Below, one piece after another: positions 35,201 to 57,290 of a DNA stretch of 64,000 nt. Under the pieces are notes generated by a model. That model was not told the origin of the DNA. It did no database searches and worked only from the letters and a program-made list of their open reading frames with translations. Each line of letters opens with the position of its first letter. The stretch's first letter is position 1. A program made the translations under genes and the position numbers. This stretch comes from Artocarpus heterophyllus (Eukaryota; Streptophyta; Magnoliopsida; Rosales; Moraceae): positions 19,629,399 to 19,693,398 of the forward strand of contig CM046338.1 of NCBI GenBank assembly GCA_025403435.1. Direction: 5' to 3'.

Positions 35201-36260
35201 TTTGAGATGAATATGGTCGATGATTGTATATACCATAAGTTCAGTGGGAGTAAGTATATTTTTCTGGTTTTGTATATCAATGACATATTGCTTGCCAATA
35301 ACGATATAGGTTTATTGCACAAAACCAAGAGATTTCTATCAAAGAAATTTAAGATGAAGAATCTTGAGGACACCTCTTTTGTATTAAGCATACAGATACA
35401 CCGGGATTGCTCTCGGTGTATACTTAGATTATCACAAAAGAGCTATATCGAGAAGGTACTTAAGAGATTGGCATGCAAGATTGTAAACCAGGTGACACCC
35501 TTGTTGCTAAGGGAGACAAGTTCAATCTCAGTCAATGCCCCAAAAATGACTTTGAAGTTAAAGAGATGTAGAAGATTCCTTATGCGTCAGCCATAGGGAG
35601 TCTGATGTATACTCAGGTTTGTACGCGTTCGAATATTGCATATATTGTTGGGATGCTAGGCAGGTACTTAAGTAATCTAGGGATGGATCATTGGAAAGCA
35701 GCCAAACGAGTCATGCGGTATTTACAGAGAACAAAGGATTACATGCTCACATATAGAAGATCGGATCAATTGGAGATCATTGGGTATTCTGATTCTAATT
35801 TTGCTAGATGTCAAGACAATCGGAGATCCACATCGAGCTATATTTACTTGCTAGCTGGAGGAGCTATTTCCTGGAAGAGTGCTAAGCAGACACTAATAGC
35901 TTCCTCCATCATGGCAGCAAAGTTTATAGCATGTTATGAGACATCCAACCATGGGATATGGCTACGAAATTTTGTCACTGGGCTGCAAATTGTGGATAGA
36001 ATTGAAAAGCCACTTAAGATATTTTATGATAATAAGTCAGCAGTGCTATATTCCAATAACAACAGGAGCTCAACAAAGTCGAAGCATATAGACATTAAGT
36101 TCGTCGTTGTTAAAGAAAAAGTATAGAGTGGTCAGGTGTCTATAGAGCATATTGGGACAAACTCCATGGTTGCGGATCCACTTATTAAAGGAGTACCACC
36201 CAAGGTCTTTCATGAGCATACTGCTCAAATGGGTGTTGTATCTCTTAAGGATATGTCATT
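32262..36260 (+). pseudogene. Copia gag-pol, degraded (element in MATE pseudogene)
   Basis: Gag reads SINSIPMLNGINFKAWQENV and MSLMIIKCAILKTFRGTMSE, then a damaged knuckle near 32958 (CFFYGGTGHKKKQC, second Cys lost). Pre-integrase: LYLLDIVASS, SLWHTRLGHIS. Integrase: [41 protein letters not shown] deletion follows (about 34310). Reverse transcriptase: IGCKWIFKTKRD, SAFLNGDIDE, and the catalytic site reads LYINDILLA, with Asn in place of the first catalytic Asp. RNase H: YSDSNFARCQDNRRST, GGAISWKSAKQ. Stops and at least three frame changes are spread through it, so it is not functional. Confidence 0.9.
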
Positions 36261-36663
36261 TTAGTGGGAGTTTGTATTTTGGATGCTTTCTTGTTGAAGA
36301 CACATTTTAAGGTTATTTTCTATAGAAATAAAGTTTACAGTTTATTTTCACTCTGAATGTGTTTGATTTGATTTCACTTAAGAATAAGATTAGACCAGTA
36401 GGAAATAGGCATGTTAAGATCACATTGCATGAAATTTCCTTGCTACACATCCATACTTGATCCATGTCGTTCGTTATATTAATATACGTTACTATTGATG
36501 GGTTTAGTTAAGTTGAATGTAACAAAGACCACTTTGATCCTATATTGATAGGATTGATGGACCGGATTAATTGGAGATGCTTTTGGTAATGATAGCAGAA
36601 TTCATGAGCTCATAAGGTATAATTCACATTTATAAAGTTTCATATATAGCCCAAGTGGGAGAT

Positions 36664-37110
36664 TGTTGAAATTAATTCCAATAATATATGGGCTAATATA
36701 TTAAATAAATGTTTATTAAGACTATCAGATAAGGTTGGCTAATTAAAATGATCTAATAAAGTATAAAGTTTTGGGTCTTAAAGCATCTCATAAAGTGTGG
36801 GAACAAAATTATATGTAGAGACCTAAAGTCTAATTTCTATTTTCATGATGGGCCAAAATAAAAATAAGACAAAGTTAAAATATTATAAAAGGTTATGGTC
36901 CCTGAGTCATATGGTACGTATCTTTTCTAGCATCCCATCACTGGAAAAGAGAGAAAACTTCCTTTCAAAGAAACTGTACTGACTTAGAAGATCAAGAACT
37001 AAAATTCAACCGTTCAAATAGATTCAGGTATGTTTCCACTAAATTCTTGATGAAATAACATGAACTTTGTGATTTGATGATGGTTTTCATCTGTAAAGTT
37101 CCTTCCAACA
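36664..37110 (+). repeat. 3' LTR of the copia element in MATE
   Basis: A 447-bp LTR, TGTTGAAATTA to TTCCAACA, directly after the purine tract. It is followed at 37111 by CCAAG and the resumed MATE coding sequence. Confidence 0.93.
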
Positions 37111-38024
37111 CCAAGATCCCGAGGCATCAGCAGCAGCAGGACAACATGCTCGAAACATGATCCTGATAATTTTTGCGTTCGCTATTGTTCAGTGCCTTGT
37201 TAGATTCTTGCGCGCACAAAACATCGTTTTTCCAATGATGCTCTTCTCTGGAATCACGGCCTTATTGCACATCTTTGTCTGCTGGATTCTGGTACTAAAA
37301 CTGAACCTGGGATATGCTGGAGCTTCTTTGGCCAATTCGATCTCGTCATGGATGATGGTTTTATTGCTTCTGTTGTTTGTGAAGTTCTCAGATTCTTGCA
37401 AAAGAACTTGGACTGGCTTCTCAAAGGAGGCCATCCATAACATTTATGATTTTCTAGGACTTGCTATTCCCTCAGCTATTATGGTCTGGTAATTAAACCA
37501 AAACTGGTTTTTGGTTCTTAATTATAGCATGAATTGAATTTCAAATTATCTATTAAAATTATTAAGGTTTTTAAACTTCTATTGTATGATTCTTGCAGCT
37601 TTGAGATGTGGTCATTTGAGTTGATGGTTCTCTTATCTGGTCTACCCGAAATTAGAAACTTCTGTGCTTTCTATCTGGTTAGTGTTTCTATTGTATGTTC
37701 ACTCACTGCACCATTAATTTGAGAACATTAACCATTACCAAGCCATGTCGTAAGGTTAGCTATGCTGCACTAGTTAACAAGTTTACCCCAAACATTCTTT
37801 TTTTACTATCCCTCAATTGTGTTTGCCGTTTGTCTGCATAGCACTGGGGTTTCGAATAAATTAGGAGCAGGGAATCCACGAGCTGCACGTCTTGCAGTAC
37901 GTGTTGTCCTTGCCATGGCCATTTCCAAAGGCATTTTGGTGGGATTATTCGTGATACTAATAGGAAACATGTGGGGTCACGCATTTAGCAATGAATTAGA
38001 TGTCATCAGCAGTGTAGCGGGAAA

Positions 38025-38855
38025 TGATCGATCGCTAATCAATCTAAAAAAAAAAAAAAGAGTAAACGGTCGTTTTTTAAGCTTTTCTAAAGTAAATGAC
38101 CAAAGTTTTTTAAAATCAGAGAAATGGCCATATTTTTAAATGGTTAATCAAGTGGCGTATTGATGTTAGTCATTAATGTGTTTATGTTAGTCAATAATAT
38201 ATTTATTTGTCATTTATTACTAATTAACACGGTGGCTTATATTAATTAGTGATTAACCAATTTCACTACCGATATATCAATAATAAATCATTAGTAATTT
38301 AATGATAAATTAGTTTATTAAGGATGTATTGATGTAAATAATGATGTATTAATGTTAATTAAGGATATACTACTGAGAATGAACAATCATTTCCTTAATT
38401 TTTAAAAAGTTTGGCCATTTGTGTAAAAAAATAGCCATTTATATATATATATATATAAAGTGGCCACGATAGAACATTTGGCTTAATTTTTCTCAATATT
38501 AAATAGTAACCATTGTTATGTGGGTCAAACAGTGATTAACCACTAAGCCAATTAGTTAATCACCAATTATGCATTTTTTAACAACTATTTTTCTAATTTA
38601 ACAAAACTTAAAAATTTATTAAGACAGTACTTTGAAAAAAAATCCCCTTCGCAAAAAAAAAATAATAAACATTTTCCCGCATGGCCCTTTAATATTTAGT
38701 GCAATATAGGGAGTAATAAATATGAAAGATTATAATTAAGGGAATGATTCAACAGTTAAGACGCTCAAGCGTATGCAAACCTTGCATTATCCCGATTGCT
38801 TGAAAATTTGTCGACTTTTTCTGTTGTTTCCTTTGCAATAAAAACAAATATATAG
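38025..38855. other. AT-rich DNA between two pseudogenes
   Basis: No gene is seen. Text of the type AAATGGCCATATTTTTAA near 38125 recurs in altered or inverted form near 38410-38470 (TTTGGCCATTTGTG, AAATAGCCATTTATATATATA, AAGTGGCCA). This suggests a small mobile element that may have ended the MATE homology. The last bases carry an intron acceptor (AAATATATAG) for the dioxygenase exon. A missing first dioxygenase exon was looked for and not found. Confidence 0.4.
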
Positions 38856-39437
38856 GGATGAAACAATAGAATACATGAAGACGGCTGAAGTTGTGATTAG
38901 ACGGCTATTGCAAGTCCTGCTAAAGAGAACGACTGTGAAGCACACAGACAAAGAGACGGAAGATTTGTTGATGGGTGCTACGAGGCTTAGCTTCAATTAC
39001 TATCCAAAGTGTCCCAACCCAGAGCTCACAGCAGGAGTCGGCCGCCACTCAGATGTATCAACCATCACGGTCCTCCAAGATGACTCCGGTGGGCTCTATG
39101 TCCGCCGAGAAGGCAATGGAGCTGATAGTTGGATCCATGTATCGCCCAGTGATGGTGCATTGGTAATCAACGTAAGGGATGTGCTGCAGATACTGAGCAA
39201 TGGCCTGTACAAAAGCGTTGAGCATCATGCAATACCTAACGAGGACAATAGCAGAATTTCTGTTCCGATATTTGTGACTCCTGCACCTAGTGCACTTTCG
39301 GACCTCTGCCACAAGTGTTGGAGAGTGGAGAGATACCTCTTTACAGGCAGGTTCTATACTCTGATTACCAAAAGCATTTCTTCGGTAAGCCTCATGATGG
39401 GAAGAAAACTATGGATTTCGCACAGATGTGTGCTTGA
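38856..39437 (+). pseudogene. 2-oxoglutarate/Fe(II) dioxygenase, last exon only, frameshifted
   Basis: The exon follows an apparent acceptor site. It carries the iron ligands GRHSDVSTITVL (His-x-Asp) and SVEHHAIPN (His), the 2-oxoglutarate site SRISVPIF, and LSFNYYPKCPNPEL. A frame change near 39300 moves the reading frame to one that ends [20 protein letters not shown] and stops at 39435. This C-terminus is typical of the feruloyl-CoA 6'-hydroxylase / scopoletin 8-hydroxylase group, which act in coumarin synthesis; flavonol-synthase-like relatives cannot be excluded. The N-terminal half of the enzyme is absent. It is non-functional as it stands. Confidence 0.85.
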
Positions 39438-39582
39438 GAGAATAAAGAGAAGAACATGAGCATGGACATACCATGGCCAGATATTACTGGCAAAAGCAAA
39501 AGTCAGAATGCAGCTCTATAGGAATTTATTAATTTTACAATTCTAATAAAGACCACGGTTTATGTTGATCTCCATGTAATAT

Positions 39583-40148
39583 TGATGGAAGCAACAGACC
39601 TCCTATTCGCATCACCTATGTGAGGAGGAGGCAGAGGAAGGAAATTGAAGCTGGGAAAAGATCACTTAAATTGGCTGAGGTGGAAATAAGTCATAATGCT
39701 GAGGAAGATAGGTCTAAGAATGCTGACGTGGAAAGAAAAGAGGAAGAGGTGGCTCCGGAGCTGTTAAAAGAAGGAAATCACGTGGTAGGAGTGATCTCCG
39801 AAGAAAGTGGGATCGTGGGCGTCTAGCAATTGGAGGTTAGTTTGTTAGCATAGGGATTGGGGAAATTCTATTAAGGAAAGGGAATAAATAGCAGAGCAGG
39901 GAAGGGAGGGAATTATGAAAAGAGTATCTGAACAATAGAGAGAGTGAGGAGTGAAGAAGGTCACTCGAAAACCTTCTATTACTATTTCTATTTCTAGTTC
40001 TAGTCTTTGTCATCTGAGACAGCATTATTCCATTCAATTCTAATAAAATCATTGTTCTACAGCAATTTCATAGAGAAAGCTCAATCCGAGACAATTAGTA
40101 CCTGTCAATTTCAGTTTAACTTTCCTCTAAATTCCGTAGGATATACCA
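39583..40148 (+). repeat. 5' LTR of the Reina-like element
   Basis: 566 bp. It contains an open frame (39620-39826) that is the counterpart of the polyprotein tail in the 3' LTR, a TATA-like AATAAATA (39893-39900) and an AATAAAATC polyadenylation-type signal near 40043. Confidence 0.95.
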
Positions 40149-40150
40149 AT

Positions 40151-40162
40151 TGGTATCAGAGC
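40151..40162 (+). promoter_or_regulatory. Primer binding site of the Reina-like element
   Basis: TGGTATCAGAGC, complementary to initiator Met tRNA, two bases after the 5' LTR. Confidence 0.88.
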
Positions 40163-40177
40163 GGTGACGAATCCACC

Positions 40178-43100
40178 ATGATGACGAGGAAAACAGAAGA
40201 CCGACGGATGGAAGAACGCATGGAACGAGTTGAAGCAGCAAGAGGTGAATTTCAGCGTGACTTGGGAACAATGAGTGGTGAACTTGAATCACTGCGAGAG
40301 GAGCTTAAGAAAATACCTAATTTGGAACATGGCTTCGAACGAATCTTAGCCAGTTTGGAGGAGTTGAAACAGTCCCAGAGGAACGATCACGGCCAAGAAG
40401 GTACTTCAGCCAAAGGTGAGCAGACTTCGGTTCAATGGGCCCAAACGCAAGGGAGTGAAGAACGAGCTCGAGAACATAAAGGGGAGGAGGTTGATACGAT
40501 GGGTGGCACACTTGAATCATGGCGTGAACGGTAGGAAACAGGGCGATTGGAGTGCAGACCACGCCGAGTTGAAATGCCGATCTTCGATGGCCTTAATCCC
40601 GATGGATGGGTGTTTCGGGTGGAGCGTTACTTCACCTTAAACCGTCTGAGCGACCCTGAGAAATTGGAGGCAGCAGTTATCAGCCTCGACGGTGACGCCT
40701 TGGCTTGGTTTCAATGGGAGGACGGGCGGCGCGTCATTCGAAGCTGGCCTGAGATCAAGACCATGTTGTTAGAATGCTTCAGGCCCACGCAAGAAGGAAC
40801 ACGATATGAGGAATTTCTTGCACTTCGGCAGATCACCACTGTGCGCGAGTTCCGCCGGCAATTTGAAGTTCTGGCCACGCCGCTGAAAGATCTCTCAGAG
40901 CAAGTTTTGGAGAGCACCTTTATCAATGGATTGCGATCCGATATTAGGGCAAAACTAAGGATGCTAAAACCTCAAGGGCTGGGCCGAATTATGGAGATGG
41001 CCCAACGCATTGAGGACAGAAACATACAGTTGAAGACTAATAAACCTCCGGGTTATTCCAGTATTGGGCCCAAACTCGGTTCTTCCAATTCTCCTTCGTT
41101 TCAGAAGAATTTCTCAACAAGAATTGGACGATCTAATCAATTTCCTCTAGAAAATCCTCAAAGCACCCCGACGACGCCCTTCCGTCGACTCACCGATGCC
41201 GAAATACAGCTGAAAAGAGAGAAAGGGCTGTGCTATCGGTGCGATGGGAAGTTTTCTATAGGACATCGTTGTCCAAACAGAGAACTGCAGGTCCTTGTCT
41301 TCCAAGAAGACGATGCATTAGAAGATGCCGCTGAGGAGAGTCATTGTGAACAACAACCAGAGGAGTGCGTGGAGATCTCCTTGAATTCGGTGGTGGGTTT
41401 GACTACGCCGCGAACAATGAAACTTAAAGGAACAATTGGACTTCATGAGGTAACGGTTCTTATTGACAATGGGGCTACTCACAATTTTATCTCTGAGGAC
41501 TTAGTTAAGAAATTGGAGTTGCCATTAGATAAAACAGGGGATTATGGGGTAATTATGGGCACAGGGATATCAGTTAAGGGAGAAGGAATCTGTCGGGGAG
41601 TGGGCTTGACCCTTCAAAATTTAGAAATTATAGAAGATTTTCTGCCATTACAATTAGGAAGTTCGGATGTGATTTTGGGTATGCAATGGTTGGCGACTTT
41701 GGGTGCAATGTAGGTTAATTGGGGAACTTTGTCCACAAAATTCAAGGTGGGAAGCGAACAAGTATGCTTACAGGGAGACCCTAGCTTGTGCCGAACTTCA
41801 GTATCCTTGAAATCTATGATGAGAGCGTGCGCCATAAGGGCCAGGGAATACTCTTAGAATGTGGGAATCTCTCAGTACTTCCAGCGGATGAATCAGGATC
41901 AACCAGGAAAGTTCCTACTTTCCTTCAGGAACTATTATACAAATGGTCGGAACTGTTCCAGACTCCAACCGGCTTGCCTCCCTTCCGCGGGAAGGAACAT
42001 GCTATTGTGCTTAAGGACGGGTCTTCTCCGGTCAATGTACGACCATACCGGTATCCCCAAATTCAGAAGGCGGAAATTGAAAAGCTCGTGGGGGAGATGT
42101 TGGCAGCAGGAATCATACAGCCCAGTATAAGTCCTTTTTCTAGCCCAGTTCTATTGGTTAAAAAAAAAGATGGCAGCTGGCGTTTTTGTGTTGACTATCG
42201 GGCTCTTAACCGAGAGACGGTGCCGGATAGGTTTCCCATTCCGGTTGTTGATGAACTGATTGATGAATTACATGGCGCAACTGTTTTCTCTAAAATCGAC
42301 CTCAAGTCTGGATATCACCAAATCCGTGTACGTCCCGAAGATGTTCCTAAGACAGCATTCCGGACCCATGATGGACATTTTGAATTTTTGGTAATGCCCT
42401 TCGGTCTCTCCAATGCTCCAGCTACATTCCAATCATTAATGAATGAGATATTCCGACCTTATCTACGGCGATTTGTATTGGTTTTCTTCGATGACATCCT
42501 CATCTTCAGCCGAGATCATGAAGAGCATCTAAAACACTTGGAAATGGTGTTCCAAGTATTATGGAAACATGAGTTGTACGCCAACCTTAAGAAGTGCAGT
42601 TTCGGGCAGCCAGAAGTGGAGTACTTGGGGCACATTATTTCTGGTCAAGGGGTTGCTGTGGACACCTCAAAAATAGAAGCAATGATAAAATGGCCGGTTC
42701 CTACATGCTTACGGGAGTTACGAGGATTCCTTGGCCTCACAGGATACTACCGCAAATTCGTGGCAGGATATGGTACCATTGCTCTACCTTTGACTAATTT
42801 GCTGAAAAAAGATAATTTCATTTGGAATTCTGAAGCCGAGCAAGCTTTTCATCAGCTTAAACAAAGAATGGTGGAAGTTCCGGTGTTGGCATTGCCGGAT
42901 TTCACTAAGGAATTTGTTATTGAGGCTGACGCATCAGGAATAGGAATCGGAGCAGTATTAATGCAGGAACAACGACCTATAGCATTCTTTAGCCAAGCCC
43001 TCTCATCTCGGAATCGCCTTAAATCCGTGTATGAAAGGGAGCTCATGGCAATTGTTCTGGCGGTACAAAAGTGGAGGCCCTACTTGTTGGGACGGAAGTT

Positions 43101-45003
43101 TCTTATTCGCACTGATCAGAGAAGCTTGAAATTTCTATTGGAACAAAGGTTACTAAGTGAAAATCACCAAAAATGGCTCACCAAACTCCTTGGGTATGAC
43201 TTTGAGATTCAGTATAAACTTGGTTTAGAGAACAAAGCTGCTGATGCATTATCAAGATTGCCTGCTGCAACTATTTTAGGAGCCTTGTCCGCACCTATGG
43301 TACTTAACACGGAAGAACTTGAACAACAAGTTGCCTTAGATGATCGTTTGGCTCACATCAAAGCTAGATTGCTCGAGGACCAGCAGACACACCCCGGGTT
43401 TGCTTTGGAACATGGGCGGCTTATGCATGAAGGGCGATTAGTAGTGCCAAGAGAGTCACCCATGGTGGCCGAACTACTACGAGTTTATCACGATAGCGCC
43501 ATTGGAGGCCATTCAGGAGTTTTAAAGACCTACCAACGGCTAGCAGCGGAATGGTTTTGGTTCGGAATGAAAACCGATGTGATGAATTATGTGGCCAAAT
43601 GTGAAGTTTGTCAAAGAAACAAGTACATGGCCCTAGCTCCGGGAGGCTTGCTACAACCTTTACCCCTGCCCGAACGAGTGTGGGAAGATTTTTCTATGGA
43701 TTTCATTGAAGGTTTGCCTAAATCGGACGGATATAGTGTGATTTTAGTCATTGTTGACCGACTCAGCAAATATGCTCACTTCATTCCCTTGCGTCGCCCC
43801 TTCACAGCCGTAACAGTGGCTGCTGCTTTTGTTCGAGACATCGTTCGTTTGCATGGAATTCCCCGGACCATAGTTTCAGACCGAGACCGAGTGTTTTTTA
43901 GCGTCTTTTGGACGGAGCTTTTTAAACAATTGGGGACTACCCTCAACCGTAGCACTGCATACCATCCGCAAACGGATGGACAAACTGAGGTGGTTAATCG
44001 GTGTTTAGAAACTTACTTGCGTTGTTTTTCCTCAGATGCTCCCAATAAATGGGTGAAATGGCTACCGTGGGCAGAATTTTGGTATAACACTTGTTTCCAT
44101 ACCGCAGCCAAGACCACTCCATTTCGTATTTTGTATGGACGTGAACCTCCACCATTAGTTCGTTATGAAATAGGGGTATCACCAGTAGCTTCTGTAGATC
44201 AAGAATTGATAGCAAGGGATGCAATGTTGGAGTTGCTTAAGCAGCATTTACTTCGGGCACAGCAAAAGATGAAGGCAGTGGCTGATGGTAAACGGCGTGA
44301 TGTTAAATTCTCGGTTGGAGATCTGGTTTATTTAAAATTGCGCCCGTATCGTCAACGTTCCCTTGCGCAGCGGAAAAATGAGAAATTGGCACCTCGTTAC
44401 TATGGTCCATTTGAAGTAGAGTCTTGCATTGGGCCCGTTGCTTACAGATTGAAGTTACCACCATCAGCCGTAATACATCCAGTGTTTCATGTGTCTCAAC
44501 TCCGTAATGCAGTTGGAGCTACTACACCAGTTTCTGGCCTGCCACCACAACTTAACTCGGACTTGGAGCTTAATTCCTCTCCGGCAGCTGTTCGTGGAGT
44601 CCGTCACACCACTAAAGGAGGTAAATTGGAAAGGGAAGTACTTATACATTGGGAAAGTCTTCCAGATCATGACGACACCTGGGAATCGTTTGATGTTATT
44701 GCTGACCGTTTCCCTGAATTTCACCTTGAGGACAAGGTGCGACTCTGGGCGGGGGGTACTGATGGAAGCAACAGACCTCCTATTCGCATCACCTATGTGA
44801 GGAGGAGGCAGAGGAAGGAATTTGAAGCTGGGAAAAGATCACTTAAGTTGGCTGAGGTGGAAATAAGTCAAAATGCTGAGGAGGATAAGTCTAAGAGTGT
44901 TGACGTGGAAAGAAAAGAGGAAGAGGTGGCTCCGGAGCTGTTAAAAGAAGGAAATCACGTGGTAGGAATGATCTCCGAAGAAAGTGGGATCGTGGGCGTC
45001 TAG
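40178..45003 (+). pseudogene. Reina-like gag-pol polyprotein, two stops and one frameshift
   Basis: The start ATG at 40178 lies shortly after the primer site. A coiled-coil-like N-terminus (MEERMERVEAARGE) is followed by TAG at 40532-40534, then gag (WPEIKTMLLECF), knuckle CYRCDGKFSIGHRC, and protease with VLIDNGATHNFIS, where Asn replaces the usual Ser of D-S-G. A TAG at 41711 and a frame change between about 41790 and 41860 follow. The long frame to 45003 holds reverse transcriptase ([11 protein letters not shown]), RNase H ([14 protein letters not shown]), integrase ([22 protein letters not shown]) and a chromodomain-like end ([17 protein letters not shown]). The last 81 codons are encoded by the 3' LTR. 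Confidence 0.92.
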
Positions 45004-45325
45004 CAATTGGAGGTTAGTTTGTTAGCATAGGGATTGGGGAAATTCTGTTAAGGAAAAGGAATAAATAGCAGAGCAGGGAAGGGAGGGAATTATGAAAAGA
45101 GTATCTGAACAATAGAGAGAGTGAGGAGTGAAGAAGGTCACTCGAAAACCTTCTATTACTATTTCTATTTCTAGTTCTAGTCTTTGTCATCTGAGACAGC
45201 ATTATTCCATTCAATTCTAATAAAATCATTGTTCTACAGCAATTTCATAGAGAAAGATCAATCCGAGACAATTAGTACCTGTCAATTTCAGTTTAACTTT
45301 CCTCTAAATTCCGTAGGATATACCA
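44760..45325 (+). repeat. 3' LTR of the Reina-like element
   Basis: 566 bp, same boundaries as the 5' LTR. The polyprotein frame occupies its first 244 bases and ends with TAG at 45001. Confidence 0.95.
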
Positions 45326-46294
45326 AATATCTACAACGTAAATCAGACTCTACAATAGCGAGTTTTAGCGCTCGGTTTTGAAATAAATTGGGAACGTCAT
45401 GTGCATGCACAATGAAAGAGATGATTTCTGGCTTTTCCTTGCTTGTGGTTTTATCTCAACCAGTAAAGAAGCACCTGTATTATGTGAACACTTGCTCACA
45501 AGATGTCCTCGGGTGACAGAACTGATCACAACCAAACAAAAAGCTAATTGTAACATGGTAGATACTAGATGGGAAGGAGTACTTTGGTTCAACCAAATTG
45601 TTAATAAACATGCAAGTGAAACCAATAAAAAGCTTATTTTTATTTTATTTTGGGAGCCGCAAAATTGTTTTTTTTATTTTATTTTTTTATTTTTTTGGGA
45701 GCCGCAAAAGGTTTTTCTGTTCAGAACGAAAGCTCCAAGGAACAAAATCATACAAATCACAAATGCAAGGATATTGCCCACGTTGCTCATAATCAGTCTT
45801 TTAAGTGACCCAAATCGATCCACATAGCAACATTGTCCATCATCTCATTATTATGTCAAAAATGCAGTAAAATAGGTAATTTCATGTTTTCATAGACTAT
45901 AGGGAAAAAAATAAAAATAAAAATAAAAATTGATAGCACTTGGAGTTGTGATATAAATCTGTAATAAGCACAACATCACAACATTCTACTCAACAAAAAG
46001 AACGTTCCCTTTGGAGAAGTTTTCACCAAGCATGAAGAGAGGTTTAAATGATAAAATTGACTCTATTATCTATACATAATGCATAGTTATACTTATGACG
46101 CAGATTTAAAGCTATACATCTCACATTTTCAATTGAAAAATAGCAATTATTCAAAGAAGGTAAGAAGATTAGTCCCTTTCCCAACAAAAAGCAACATTTG
46201 AAATGTTATTACTACAAACTTTATTTAAGTATAGGCATCCAAATTGGTAAAAAAAAAAAAAAAGCACAATAGGCTGCGTAGAGAAGTGATGGCT
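45326..46294. other. Intergenic DNA downstream of SUFS
   Basis: The first part continues the dioxygenase 3' flank interrupted by the Reina-like element. A short duplication, TTTGGGAGCCGCAAAA, occurs at about 45648 and 45695 within T-rich DNA. The right part is the expected 3' UTR and terminator region of the minus-strand SUFS gene. No other gene is seen. Confidence 0.4.
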
Positions 46295-57146
<10,852 letters not shown>

Positions 57147-57290
57147 TTGTGATTCAGTTATTCCTTAAACTCTTCGGGTGAAGAAGAACAAGGTCAACGC
57201 TTTATTAGCCGCCTCCAAGGGAATTGGAGATAAATAACGGCTATGGCGGCTCCTGTATATTACACTTGACACAGGCTTCAACGCTCAACT
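57147..57290 (-). promoter_or_regulatory. SUFS 5' UTR and proximal promoter region
   Basis: This is the region directly upstream of the SUFS start on the minus strand. A TATA-like TTATTTATC (57230-57238) lies about 85-90 bases upstream of the first ATG. The call rests on position and motif only. Confidence 0.35.

Larger units (their letters stand above)
23357..37110 (+). mobile_element. Ty1/copia element inside the MATE pseudogene, its 5' LTR interrupted by a gypsy element
   Basis: The 3' LTR is intact (36664-37110, 447 bp, TGTTGAAATTA...CCAACA). The 5' LTR is split into 23357-23579 and 30511-30740 by the Tekay element. The primer binding site TGGTATTAGAGC is at 30743-30754 and the purine tract CCCAAGTGGGAGAT precedes the 3' LTR. 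Flanks CAAAG (23352) and CCAAG (37111) match at 4 of 5 positions. The LTRs differ at roughly 8-9% of sites over the first 220 bases by eye, so this copy is fairly old. Coding is strongly degraded. Confidence 0.93.
23015..38024 (+). pseudogene. MATE (DETOXIFICATION) transporter pseudogene, split by retrotransposons
   Basis: MATE proteins are 12-helix proton- or sodium-coupled exporters. Part 1 (23015-23356) starts MDSDNQTTAL and carries VERQLWLAGPIVVSSLL, then after a one-base deletion GHLGELALSGASMATCFATVTG. Part 2 (37111-38024) contains DPEASAAAG, VRFLRAQNIVFPMMLFSG, TWTGFSKEAI and LGLAIPSAIM. An apparently sound intron (37489-37598) leads to EMWSFELMVLLSG, then after another frameshift LETSVLSI, and finally NKLGAGNPRAARLAVRVV. 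Roughly 40 codons are missing at the junction of the parts, a small exon before NKLGAGNP is not seen, and the C-terminal third is gone after about 38024. The 13.8 kb copia insertion lies between the parts. Confidence 0.88.
39583..45325 (+). mobile_element. Ty3/gypsy chromovirus, Reina-like, complete and young
   Basis: Two 566-bp LTRs (39583-40148 and 44760-45325), TGATGGAAGC to TATACCA, differ at about 11 sites by eye. The perfect target duplication AATAT is at 39578-39582 and 45326-45330. Primer binding site TGGTATCAGAGC is at 40151-40162; the purine tract GGGCGGGGGGTAC precedes the 3' LTR. The gag-pol frame fills the interior and continues into the 3' LTR. It lies about 145 bases after the dioxygenase stop codon, in what was the 3' region of that gene. 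Short LTRs, the knuckle type and the polymerase text point to the Reina clade. Confidence 0.95.
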
